Assembly: GCA_010092775.1 (NCBI GenBank)
Contig: JAADYZ010000264.1
Coordinates: forward strand, 1-7,704
Length of the DNA: 7,704 nucleotides
Reading direction: 5' to 3'
Source: Chloroflexota bacterium
GTDB taxonomy: Bacteria; Chloroflexota; Anaerolineae; Aggregatilineales; UBA3940
Part shown: positions 1-5,699 of the stretch, one piece after another
How the letters are laid out: the number at the start of each line of letters is the position of its first letter
Numbering within the stretch: position 1 is the stretch's first letter
Program-made: the position numbers and the translations under genes
The notes under the pieces: generated by a model
The model's database searches: none
The model's input: only the letters and a program-made list of their open reading frames with translations
What the model was told of the DNA's origin: nothing

Positions 1-1695
1 GGCAACGGTGAGCAGCTTCGCATCACCTACAACTTCAAAGACGACATTGTCTGGTCAGACGGTGAACCCTTCACCACCGACGACATCCGCTTCACGGACG
101 AAGTCGTCCTGGATCCGGACTCTGGCGCTGTGACCCGCCGTACCCCTGAAAATGCTGAGTATGTTTACATTGACGACTATACCCTCCAGGTGACTCTGGC
201 CCCGGGTCTGGTCGATCCGCTCTATTTCTTGCCGCCCTACAGCTCCGTTCATGGTGGTGGTGGTGCTCCGCTGCCCGAGCATATCCTGGGCGATATGACC
301 CCGGCTGAAATCCTGGAGTCAGACTACACCCGCCTGCCAAACCCGACCCTGGGTGCCTACCAGTACGTGGAATGGGTTGAGGGTGACCGCATCGTCCTCG
401 AGGCTGTGCCAGGTCACTCGAACGGCGAAGCACGCACCCCGAACGTGATCTACCGCTTCATTGCTGATACCAACCAGTTGCTGGCCTCGACCCTGTCTGG
501 TGAATGCGACTACGCCACCAGCGACGGTCTCCAGTTGACCCAGGTTCCCTTCATTCAGCAATCTGCTGATCAGGGCTTGATCAACTACTTCGGTATCCCA
601 TCGGTTGTTTGGGAGCACATCGACTTCAATAGCTGGCCAAACCAGCCAGGCACGCAGCGCGATGGTACGCCCTTCTTCGCTGATGTCCGCGTCCGTCAGG
701 CCGTGGCTTACGGCACCAACCGGCTTGAGATGACCGAGCAAATCCTGTACGGTGAAGTCCAGCCGCTCACCAGCTACCTGCCGAGCGACCACTGGGCTTG
801 GAACTCCGAAACCGCCGATGACTACCCCTACGATCCGGACACCGCCCGTGAACTCTTAGCCGAAGCAGGCTGGGAAGACGCTGACGGCAATGGTGTCGTC
901 GAAGCGGTCAGCCAGATCGATGGTGTATACAGTTGCGAACGTGGCGACTGGAGCATCCCGGCTGGTACTGAGTTCGAAGTTGACTTCCACACCACCACCG
1001 GTAACGCGATGCGCGAGCAGCTCTCGACCCTCTTCCAGGCCAATATGGCCGACATCGGCCTCCGGGTAAACCTGGACCTGCTGCCGGCTTCTGTCTGGTT
1101 CGGTTCGGACGGTCCGCTGTTCCAGCGCACCTACCAGATCGGCGAGTTCGCTTGGGTGTCTGACCCTGACCCGACGAGCTTCTCCATCTTCGGTGGTATC
1201 AATATCTACGAAACCCCATTTGAGGGTGAAGAGCAGTTCCTGGATGCCGCCTCGATCCTGGCCCGTGAAGACGTCGATCGCGATGCCTTCCTGGCTGAGG
1301 TCGCCAACGTCGGCGAAGGCTATGCCGACGCCCTCGACTGGTTCTACTTCGGTCGCCCAGCTACTGAAGACCTGCCCGAAGGCTACCGCCTGGTTGACAA
1401 CGAGCAGGTTCAGGAAGCCCGTGACAACCTGGAGGGTCAGAACAACCTCGGTTGGTGTGACTCTCGCGCCACGTGGCTGATGTGGTGGAGCGGCAACGTT
1501 CTGGCACCAGAAGATCGTCTGCCTTACATCCTTGAGTTCCAGGAAATCCACTCAGAGCAGGTACCGCAGGTCGTGCTGTTCCAGCGCCTAGAGGTTGAGG
1601 CCTTCGCTCCGAACCTGTGCGGTCCGGACAAGGGTCCTGCCAACTACGCTTCATGGAACGTCGAAGACTGGTACTTCGCTGACGAGTGCGAGTAA
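1..1695 (+). CDS. ABC transporter solute-binding protein, family 5 (peptide/nickel type), 5'-truncated
   Basis: This is the extracytoplasmic binding protein of an oligopeptide/dipeptide-type importer. The frame is open from base 1, so the signal peptide and N-terminal lobe start lie outside the window, and 564 residues remain. The stretch at codons 18-31 (VWSDGEPFTTDDIRF) matches the family 5 'F.DG.p.ta.DV.f' signature. Later family hallmarks are 'ADVRVRQAVAYGTNR' near codon 230, 'YDPDTARELLAEAGW' near 279 and 'DADGNGVVEAV' near 295. A segment at about codons 403-480, between the 'DPDPTSFSIFGG' region and 'NNLGWCDSR', looks longer than usual. Five cysteines are visible (codons 169, 312, 486, 540, 563), the last two residues from the end. 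A GTG at 130 is internal to the domain and is not the start. A strong terminator follows. The family is clear, but the substrate cannot be told from sequence; peptides are the default guess. Confidence 0.93.
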   Translation, partial: GNGEQLRITYNFKDDIVWSDGEPFTTDDIRFTDEVVLDPDSGAVTRRTPENAEYVYIDDYTLQVTLAPGLVDPLYFLPPYSSVHGGGGAPLPEHILGDMTPAEILESDYTRLPNPTLGAYQYVEWVEGDRIVLEAVPGHSNGEARTPNVIYRFIADTNQLLASTLSGECDYATSDGLQLTQVPFIQQSADQGLINYFGIPSVVWEHIDFNSWPNQPGTQRDGTPFFADVRVRQAVAYGTNRLEMTEQILYGEVQPLTSYLPSDHWAWNSETADDYPYDPDTARELLAEAGWEDADGNGVVEAVSQIDGVYSCERGDWSIPAGTEFEVDFHTTTGNAMREQLSTLFQANMADIGLRVNLDLLPASVWFGSDGPLFQRTYQIGEFAWVSDPDPTSFSIFGGINIYETPFEGEEQFLDAASILAREDVDRDAFLAEVANVGEGYADALDWFYFGRPATEDLPEGYRLVDNEQVQEARDNLEGQNNLGWCDSRATWLMWWSGNVLAPEDRLPYILEFQEIHSEQVPQVVLFQRLEVEAFAPNLCGPDKGPANYASWNVEDWYFADECE

Positions 1696-1728
1696 TCGTA
1701 TCCTGACGACATAACGGGCAAATTCTGG

Positions 1729-1760
1729 CGGGGGCGGCATAACAATGTCGCCCCCGTTTT
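1729..1760 (+). terminator. Rho-independent terminator after the solute-binding protein gene
   Basis: The arms CGGGGGCG (1729-1736) and CGCCCCCG (1749-1756) pair perfectly. The stem continues inward with G1737-T1748 (wobble), C-G, A-T and T-A pairs to an AACA tetraloop at 1741-1744, giving 12 bp. TTTT follows at 1757-1760. It lies 33 nt after the stop codon and ends the upstream transcription unit, separating it from the molybdoenzyme gene. Confidence 0.9.
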
Positions 1761-1783
1761 ACTTCCTAATGATGTCTATTCTT

Positions 1784-1799
1784 CGTGAACCTTTTCACG
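1784..1799. other. Short inverted repeat CGTGAA-N4-TTCACG
   Basis: Perfect 6-bp arms (1784-1789 and 1794-1799) around CCTT form a small dyad just downstream of the first terminator. It has no T-run, so it is not a terminator. It could be an operator half-site pair or chance. Confidence 0.3.
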
Positions 1800-1855
1800 C
1801 AGTGTGGGGTATTAAGTATGGAGCTTTTGCCGTCTGGCGCCTCAAACCGAATCGA

Positions 1856-1884
1856 CTGACAAGATGCGCAAGACGCGGTAAACT
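1856..1884 (+). promoter_or_regulatory. Possible sigma70-type promoter for the molybdoenzyme-oppDF unit
   Basis: CTGACA (1856-1861, one mismatch to TTGACA) is followed after exactly 17 nt by TAAACT (1879-1884, two mismatches to TATAAT). Transcription would begin near 1891, inside the dyad at 1885-1921 and about 80 nt ahead of the preferred GTG. The position fits, because a strong terminator lies just upstream and the next gene needs its own promoter. The match is only moderate, and consensus preferences in this phylum are less certain. Confidence 0.35.
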
Positions 1885-1921
1885 CACGTACTGTTAAGAC
1901 TTATCGAGTAGTCTTTACGTG
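1885..1921. promoter_or_regulatory. Interrupted 12-bp dyad / stem-loop in the leader of the molybdoenzyme gene
   Basis: CACGTA (1885-1890) pairs with TACGTG (1916-1921), and AAGACT (1896-1901) pairs with AGTCTT (1910-1915). All 12 pairs are Watson-Crick. The two halves of the 5' arm are separated by five unpaired bases (CTGTT, 1891-1895), and the loop is TATCGAGT. There is no T-run, so it is not a terminator. It overlaps the start point of the possible promoter at 1856-1884, which would suit an operator. An RNA element is the alternative if transcription begins further upstream. Confidence 0.5.
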
Positions 1922-1957
1922 GCTTTAATCTTGCAAACTGGCCATGTGAAGGCAAGT

Positions 1958-1968
1958 GAGGGGAAGGG
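1958..1968 (+). promoter_or_regulatory. Ribosome binding site favouring the GTG at 1971
   Basis: The purine-rich run GAGGGGAAGGG lies directly before GTG 1971, with GAGG nine bases from the start. The earlier in-frame GTG at 1956 has only GAAGG at a three-base spacing. This makes 1971 the more likely start of the molybdoenzyme. Confidence 0.55.
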
Positions 1969-1970
1969 CA

Positions 1971-3209
1971 GTGTCGGGTCAGGCTAGTCTCAACCGACGA
2001 CAAGCGTTGCAACTTTTGGTAGCCATCAGCGGGGGGAGCCTCCTGGCGAGCTGTCAGCGCGCCGCGCTTGAAGAAGCCAGCGTACCAACCCTGGCGGATG
2101 TTGCGGACCTTGCGGCCACCCATCGGGCTGGCGCAACGCAGCTTGCCGCGCAGCCGACGAATAGCGCCACCCCAGCCGCAACGGCGGTCAGCGAGGACAC
2201 GCCGCCAAGCACCCCACCGGCGCCGTCTGCCTCCCCCACAAATGCACCTGAAAACGCAGCAGATCGCTTCCCGGCGCGGCGTGACGAAGAGAGCGGCATC
2301 CTGGTCACGCATCCACAGTCGCGCTTCTACGAGACGCGCTACCGAACGGCCGGGCCGCGCCCAGAACTCGATCGCGCTGCCTGGCAGCTTGAGATCAACG
2401 GTTGGGTAGGCGAGCCGCTGACGCTCGGCTTTGACGATCTGATGCAGTTTGAGCAGCGCGAGGTGATGCGCACCTTGCAGTGCATCAGCAATCCACCTGG
2501 CGGCTCACTGATCGGCAATGCCTTCTGGACAGGCGTCCCGCTAGCTGCCGTCTTAGCGCAAGCCGACATTCGCACAGGCGCACGCGAGATCAAAATGACA
2601 GCGGCGGATGGCTACGATACCAGCATCCCAATTGAACTGGCCCTGGCCGACGATAGTTTGTTGGTCTACCAGATGAACGGCGGCCCCCTGCCCGTCAAGC
2701 ATGGCTTTCCGGTACGGGTCCTCCTGGCCAGTCGCTATGGGCAAAAACAGCCCAAGTGGATCACCGGGATTGAGGTGATCACGGATAATCATCTGGGCTA
2801 TTGGGAAGAACGCGGTTGGTCAAACGACTGCTTCATCCAAATCAACGCCATTATTTGGGAACCATCTGGGTTTTCGAACCCGGTTTCAAACGAGATGACC
2901 ACCCTGCGAGGGGTAGCCTTTGCCGATGAGTCAGGTGTGGCATCGGTGGAGGTGAGTGTTGATGGTGGCCTCAGTTGGACCCCAGCTGAGATGCGCCCTG
3001 GGCCAGACCCCAGCGTATGGACGGAATGGTCGGCTGACTGGCTCGTGCCGCCCGTCGACCAGCCGCAGGGCCTCCAGCTCCAAGTGCGGGCCACCGACGG
3101 AAATGGCGTGATCCAGCGGGCTGTGACCGCCGGTGATGGCTTGCTGGATACGGCATTTCCCAACGGATCATCTCAAATTCACGAGGTTGTCGTGGTTGTC
3201 AACCCGTGA
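1971..3209 (+). CDS. Tat-exported, lipid-anchored molybdopterin-dependent oxidoreductase (sulfite oxidase / MsrP fold)
   Basis: Predicted 412-residue Mo-cofactor enzyme acting outside the cytoplasmic membrane. The N-terminus has twin arginines (NRRQALQLL, R9-R10), a hydrophobic stretch and a lipobox ending LLASC at C28, which suggests folded export by Tat and lipid anchoring. A Pro/Ser/Thr/Ala-rich linker follows (about 34-99). The oxidoreductase molybdopterin-binding domain covers about 110-295. C171 in 'RTLQCISNPPGG' is the expected Mo ligand, and 'LPVKHGFPVR' (H244) and 'KWITGIEV' are typical cofactor-contact motifs. Residues 305-412 resemble the Ig-like Mo-co dimerisation domain ('GVASVEVSVDGGLSW'). 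No heme-binding CXXCH or partner cytochrome gene is seen. GTG 1956 would add five residues. The gene sits 86 nt upstream of an ABC ATPase gene, which is an odd neighbour. The family is clear; the substrate (sulfite, sulfoxide or other) is unknown. Confidence 0.9.
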   Translation: MSGQASLNRRQALQLLVAISGGSLLASCQRAALEEASVPTLADVADLAATHRAGATQLAAQPTNSATPAATAVSEDTPPSTPPAPSASPTNAPENAADRFPARRDEESGILVTHPQSRFYETRYRTAGPRPELDRAAWQLEINGWVGEPLTLGFDDLMQFEQREVMRTLQCISNPPGGSLIGNAFWTGVPLAAVLAQADIRTGAREIKMTAADGYDTSIPIELALADDSLLVYQMNGGPLPVKHGFPVRVLLASRYGQKQPKWITGIEVITDNHLGYWEERGWSNDCFIQINAIIWEPSGFSNPVSNEMTTLRGVAFADESGVASVEVSVDGGLSWTPAEMRPGPDPSVWTEWSADWLVPPVDQPQGLQLQVRATDGNGVIQRAVTAGDGLLDTAFPNGSSQIHEVVVVVNP

Positions 3210-3234
3210 GTCCTGATAGCAGCTTACCCACCAC

Positions 3235-3260
3235 CCGCGTCAGGCATCGGACTGATGCGG
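3235..3260 (+). other. Intercistronic stem-loop between molybdoenzyme and oppD-like genes
   Basis: CCGCGTCA (3235-3242) pairs with TGATGCGG (3253-3260) with one G-T wobble, and G3243-C3252 extends it to 9 bp. No T-run follows (CCCTAAGACC), so it is not a classical terminator. It could stabilise or attenuate the transcript between the genes. Confidence 0.4.
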
Positions 3261-3282
3261 CCCTAAGACCAATGAAACCATG

Positions 3283-3288
3283 AGGAGG
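3283..3288 (+). promoter_or_regulatory. Consensus ribosome binding site for a TTG start
   Basis: A perfect AGGAGG is seven bases before TTG 3296. It supports this rare start codon for the OppD-like protein, since no ATG or GTG is better placed. A second AG-rich run at 3339-3347 (GAGGAGGGG) has no start codon at a suitable distance. Confidence 0.8.
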
Positions 3289-3295
3289 AACACAG

Positions 3296-4396
3296 TTGGC
3301 TGATTACATTGAAAAAAGTGCAGCCGCACGGTCTGCGGAGGAGGGGAACGGCCGACGAGAGGGCAACATTCTTGAGGTCGTGAACCTGAAAACCTACTTC
3401 TTTGTTGAAGAAGGGGACGTAAAAGCGGTGGATGGTGTGTCCTTCCACCTGCGGCATGGCGAGACCCTATGCATCGTTGGTGAATCGGGCAGTGGCAAGA
3501 GCGTCACCTCCCTGTCGATCATGCGTTTGGTCGGTAAGCCCGGCCAGATTCTCGATGGAGAGATCTGGTTTGACGGCGAAAACCTGCTAGAACTGCCAGA
3601 GGGTGAGATGGTCCGCATCCGCGGGAACCGCATCTCGATGATCTTCCAGCAGCCGCAAAGCAGCCTGAACCCCGTCTTCAAAATCGGCGATCAGATCGCT
3701 GAGGTGCTGGACATTCACCGCTCTCTGGGCCGCGAAGAAGGCCGTCAACGTGCCATCTCACTCCTCAGCCTGGTCGGCATCCCTGAAGCAGCCCGCCGCG
3801 CGGAGCAGTATCCACACGAGATGTCTGGTGGGATGGCCCAGCGCGTCATGATCGCGATGGCCTTAGCCTGCCTGCCCGAACTCCTCATCGCTGACGAACC
3901 GACCACTGCGCTGGATGTGACCATTCAAGCCCAGATTTTGGACTTGATGCGCGAACTGCGTGAGAAGATGGAAGTCGCCATTATTCTGATCACCCATGAT
4001 ATGGGCGTGGTGGCCGAGATGGCCGATCGTGTCATGGTGATGTACGCTGGCCGAGTACAGGAGCAAGCGCCTGTTCGCAAGCTCTTCGATGATCCCTTCC
4101 ATCCTTACACAGTTGGATTGCTCGGTTCGATCCCACGCTTGGGCGAAGTCGTTGAAGAGCTGGCGGTGATCCCTGGCAGCCCGTCCCAACCGCTGAATCT
4201 GCCACCCGGCTGCCGCTTCGCGCCGCGCTGCCGTGCCCGCGTCGTCAATGAACTCAGCATTTGCACAGAAGAAGAACCCGATTTGCTGCAGATCACCGAG
4301 GATCGTGCGGTGCGCTGCTGGTTGTATCACCCTGACTACCGCCCAGATGGCGAAATCGACCTGGGTTACAACATTCCTATTGAAGAACTCACATAG
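3296..4396 (+). CDS. oppD: Oligopeptide/dipeptide ABC transporter ATPase, OppD/DppD type
   Basis: This 366-residue cytoplasmic ATPase would couple ATP hydrolysis to import of a peptide-like solute, as one half of a heterodimer with the next gene product. Seen in order: Walker A GESGSGKS (62-69), Q-loop with QQPQSSLNP (118-126), ABC signature MSGGMAQR (176-183), Walker B LLIADEP (196-202) and the switch histidine in ITHD (H234). The C-terminal oligo-HPY extension starts at '[16 protein letters not shown]' (266-281) and has four cysteines (C306, C312, C323, C341). A [4Fe-4S] cluster on equivalent cysteines has been described for a DppD, so one is possible here. An N-terminal extension of about 24 polar residues precedes the fold. 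TTG is the start, chosen on its AGGAGG. OppD, DppD and other family members cannot be separated by sequence alone, so the symbol is by family. Confidence 0.95.
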   Translation: MADYIEKSAAARSAEEGNGRREGNILEVVNLKTYFFVEEGDVKAVDGVSFHLRHGETLCIVGESGSGKSVTSLSIMRLVGKPGQILDGEIWFDGENLLELPEGEMVRIRGNRISMIFQQPQSSLNPVFKIGDQIAEVLDIHRSLGREEGRQRAISLLSLVGIPEAARRAEQYPHEMSGGMAQRVMIAMALACLPELLIADEPTTALDVTIQAQILDLMRELREKMEVAIILITHDMGVVAEMADRVMVMYAGRVQEQAPVRKLFDDPFHPYTVGLLGSIPRLGEVVEELAVIPGSPSQPLNLPPGCRFAPRCRARVVNELSICTEEEPDLLQITEDRAVRCWLYHPDYRPDGEIDLGYNIPIEELT

Positions 4397-4414
4397 CTGC
4401 GCTGCACTCGCAGC
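4396..4414 (+). other. Small GC-rich hairpin between the two ATPase genes
   Basis: GCTGCG (4396-4401) pairs with CGCAGC (4409-4414), starting on the last base of the oppD-like stop codon. Because GCTGC is repeated in tandem (4396-4405), the second copy (4401-4405) can pair instead with 4410-4414 around ACTC. The oppF-like ribosome binding site begins three bases later, so the hairpin could tune the ratio of the two subunits. The role is inferred. Confidence 0.4.
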
Positions 4415-4416
4415 AG

Positions 4417-4423
4417 AAAGGAG
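4417..4423 (+). promoter_or_regulatory. Ribosome binding site for the oppF-like gene
   Basis: AAAGGAG ends eight bases before ATG 4432 and fixes that start. It lies directly behind the intercistronic hairpin. Confidence 0.75.
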
Positions 4424-4431
4424 ACCAGCCC

Positions 4432-5439
4432 ATGGCTACAGCAGAGGCCGTTCAATCGGCTAATGGACAGACCACGCAAGACACGCTGGTTCAAGTCCAA
4501 GACCTTAAGAAGTATTTCCCAGTCCGTGGAGGCCTGTTCCAGCGGGTGCAGGCTTACGTGCGGGCTGTTGATGGGGTGAGTTTTGCCATCAAACAAGGCG
4601 AGACCCTTGGCCTGGTGGGCGAAAGCGGCTGCGGCAAGAGCACCCTGGGCCGCACCATCCTGCGCCTGCTTGAGCCGACTGCCGGCGATGTCTACTTTGA
4701 GGGGCAGAACGTGGCCAGCATGCGCCCCGGTGAATTGAAGCAAGCCCGCCGCGATATGCAGATCATCTTCCAGGACCCCTTCTCGTCCCTCGATCCGCGT
4801 ATTCCAATCGGTGAGAGCATCGGCGAAGGCCTGACCATCCACGACATTGGTCAGCGGGAAGAGCGCCTGGAGATGATCCACGACGTGCTGGATAAGGTCG
4901 GCCTGTACTCCGACCACGCGAAGCGCTTCCCGCATGAGTTTTCCGGTGGGCAGCGCCAGCGCATCGGGATTGCGCGCGCCCTGGTCTTGCAGCCCAAATT
5001 CATCGTCTGTGATGAGCCGGTATCGGCGCTGGACGTGTCGATCCAGTCGCAGGTATTGAACCTGCTGCGCAAACTACAGGAAGAATTCGGCCTGACCTAC
5101 CTGTTTATCGCCCACAACCTGAGCGTCGTGGAGCACATCAGCGACCGCGTGGCAGTGATGTACCTGGGTAAGATGGTCGAACTCTCCCCGCGGGATGAGT
5201 TGTACGCCCATCCGCTGCACCCCTACACCATGGCCCTGATGAGCGCCATCCCCGTCCCGGACCCAACAGTGAAGATCGACCGCATCATCCTCGAAGGCGA
5301 CGTCCCCAGCCCGCTCAACCCGCCCAGCGGCTGCCGCTTCCATACGCGCTGCCCAGTCGCCATTGGCATCTGTTCGGAGGTCGAGCCGGAATTCCGCGAA
5401 GCCTCCCCTAATCACTGGGTGGCCTGCCACCGCGTGTAA
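4432..5439 (+). CDS. oppF: Oligopeptide/dipeptide ABC transporter ATPase, OppF/DppF type
   Basis: Second ATPase subunit, 335 residues, expected to pair with the preceding OppD-like protein at the cytoplasmic face of the permeases. Visible motifs: Walker A GESGCGKS (63-70), Q-loop [10 protein letters not shown] (114-123), signature SGGQRQR (171-177), Walker B IVCDEP (191-196) and the switch histidine in IAHN (H228). '[10 protein letters not shown]' and '[10 protein letters not shown]' are typical of the OppF/DppF side of the pair. The C-terminal oligo-HPY part begins at '[19 protein letters not shown]' (260-278) and carries C301, C307, C314 and C332, the same four-cysteine pattern as its partner. 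The ATG has a good ribosome binding site, and the gene lies 35 nt after the first ATPase, so the two are almost certainly cotranscribed. A terminator closes the unit. No permease gene is adjacent; the transported solute is unknown. Confidence 0.95.
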   Translation: MATAEAVQSANGQTTQDTLVQVQDLKKYFPVRGGLFQRVQAYVRAVDGVSFAIKQGETLGLVGESGCGKSTLGRTILRLLEPTAGDVYFEGQNVASMRPGELKQARRDMQIIFQDPFSSLDPRIPIGESIGEGLTIHDIGQREERLEMIHDVLDKVGLYSDHAKRFPHEFSGGQRQRIGIARALVLQPKFIVCDEPVSALDVSIQSQVLNLLRKLQEEFGLTYLFIAHNLSVVEHISDRVAVMYLGKMVELSPRDELYAHPLHPYTMALMSAIPVPDPTVKIDRIILEGDVPSPLNPPSGCRFHTRCPVAIGICSEVEPEFREASPNHWVACHRV

Positions 5440-5460
5440 GACGCTTATCTCACCCGCCAG

Positions 5461-5489
5461 AAGGACATCTGACTCAGGTGTCCTTTTTT
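5461..5489 (+). terminator. Rho-independent terminator after the ATPase genes
   Basis: AAGGACATCTG (5461-5471) pairs with CAGGTGTCCTT (5475-5485) as an 11-bp stem with one T-G wobble and an ACT loop. Four further Ts follow (5486-5489). It lies 21 nt after the oppF-like stop codon. Confidence 0.88.
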
Positions 5490-5500
5490 GATTCTTCCTC

Positions 5501-5524
5501 GCGCCACGAGGGGGCGCCACGAGG
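5501..5524. repeat. Tandem 11-bp direct repeat GCGCCACGAGG
   Basis: Two exact copies (5501-5511 and 5514-5524) are separated by two Gs, giving a 13-bp period. A third partial GAGG follows. It lies just after the terminator in non-coding DNA. It may be a slippage product; no function is evident. Confidence 0.6.
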
Positions 5525-5598
5525 AGGAGACATCATCGGGCCTTTACGCGGGTTGCGGCTGGGGGGATTCCTGTCGGGTTTAGGATGGCTGTTATGTC

Positions 5599-5634
5599 AT
5601 TGTAAACCTCACCCTGCGCAAAGCATCTTACAAT
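5599..5634 (+). promoter_or_regulatory. Inverted repeat ATTGTAA-N22-TTACAAT with a -10-like box
   Basis: Perfect 7-bp arms at 5599-5605 and 5628-5634 flank 22 bases. The right arm contains TACAAT (5629-5634), one mismatch from a -10 box and about 65 nt before the next start codon. The left arm contains TTGTAA, but the spacing to the -10-like box is 23 nt, too long for a standard -35. A promoter for the surface protein must lie in 5490-5699, and this is the best visible candidate. It is weak. Confidence 0.3.
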
Positions 5635-5685
5635 AATTCCATATGTACAAAATTTCACAACTCTTGATCTGAATATCAACTTAGC

Positions 5686-5692
5686 AAGGAGA
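5686..5692 (+). promoter_or_regulatory. Ribosome binding site for the beta-helix protein (GTG start)
   Basis: AAGGAGA ends seven bases before GTG 5700. The signal peptide begins directly after that codon, so this site fixes the start. Confidence 0.8.
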
Positions 5693-5699
5693 TTGACTT

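Noticed and set aside
130..132. GTG at 130 as the start of the solute-binding protein
   Set aside because: The frame is open from base 1, and codons 1-43 already carry family 5 sequence (VWSDGEPFTTDDIRF). The true start is outside the window.
253..266. GGT-rich microsatellite-like run
   Set aside because: It lies inside the solute-binding protein and simply encodes a short glycine run after a histidine. It is too short to suggest phase variation.
856..1551. Long minus-strand open frame opposite the solute-binding protein
   Set aside because: It is a shadow of a clearly coding plus-strand frame in C-ending-codon DNA, with no recognisable domain on the minus strand. The same applies to the minus-strand frames opposite the ATPase genes.
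1885..1921. Molybdenum-cofactor riboswitch ahead of the molybdoenzyme
   Set aside because: The visible structure is one interrupted stem-loop. The known Moco RNA is a larger multi-helix element, and I could not find its other helices.
1956..1970. GTG 1956 as start of the molybdoenzyme
   Set aside because: Not excluded, but its upstream AG-rich site is weak and too close. GTG 1971 has a much better ribosome binding site and still keeps the whole Tat signal.
3235..3260. Terminator between the molybdoenzyme and the oppD-like gene
   Set aside because: The stem is short with a large loop, and the following bases are CCCTAAGACC with no T-run. It was kept only as a stem-loop.
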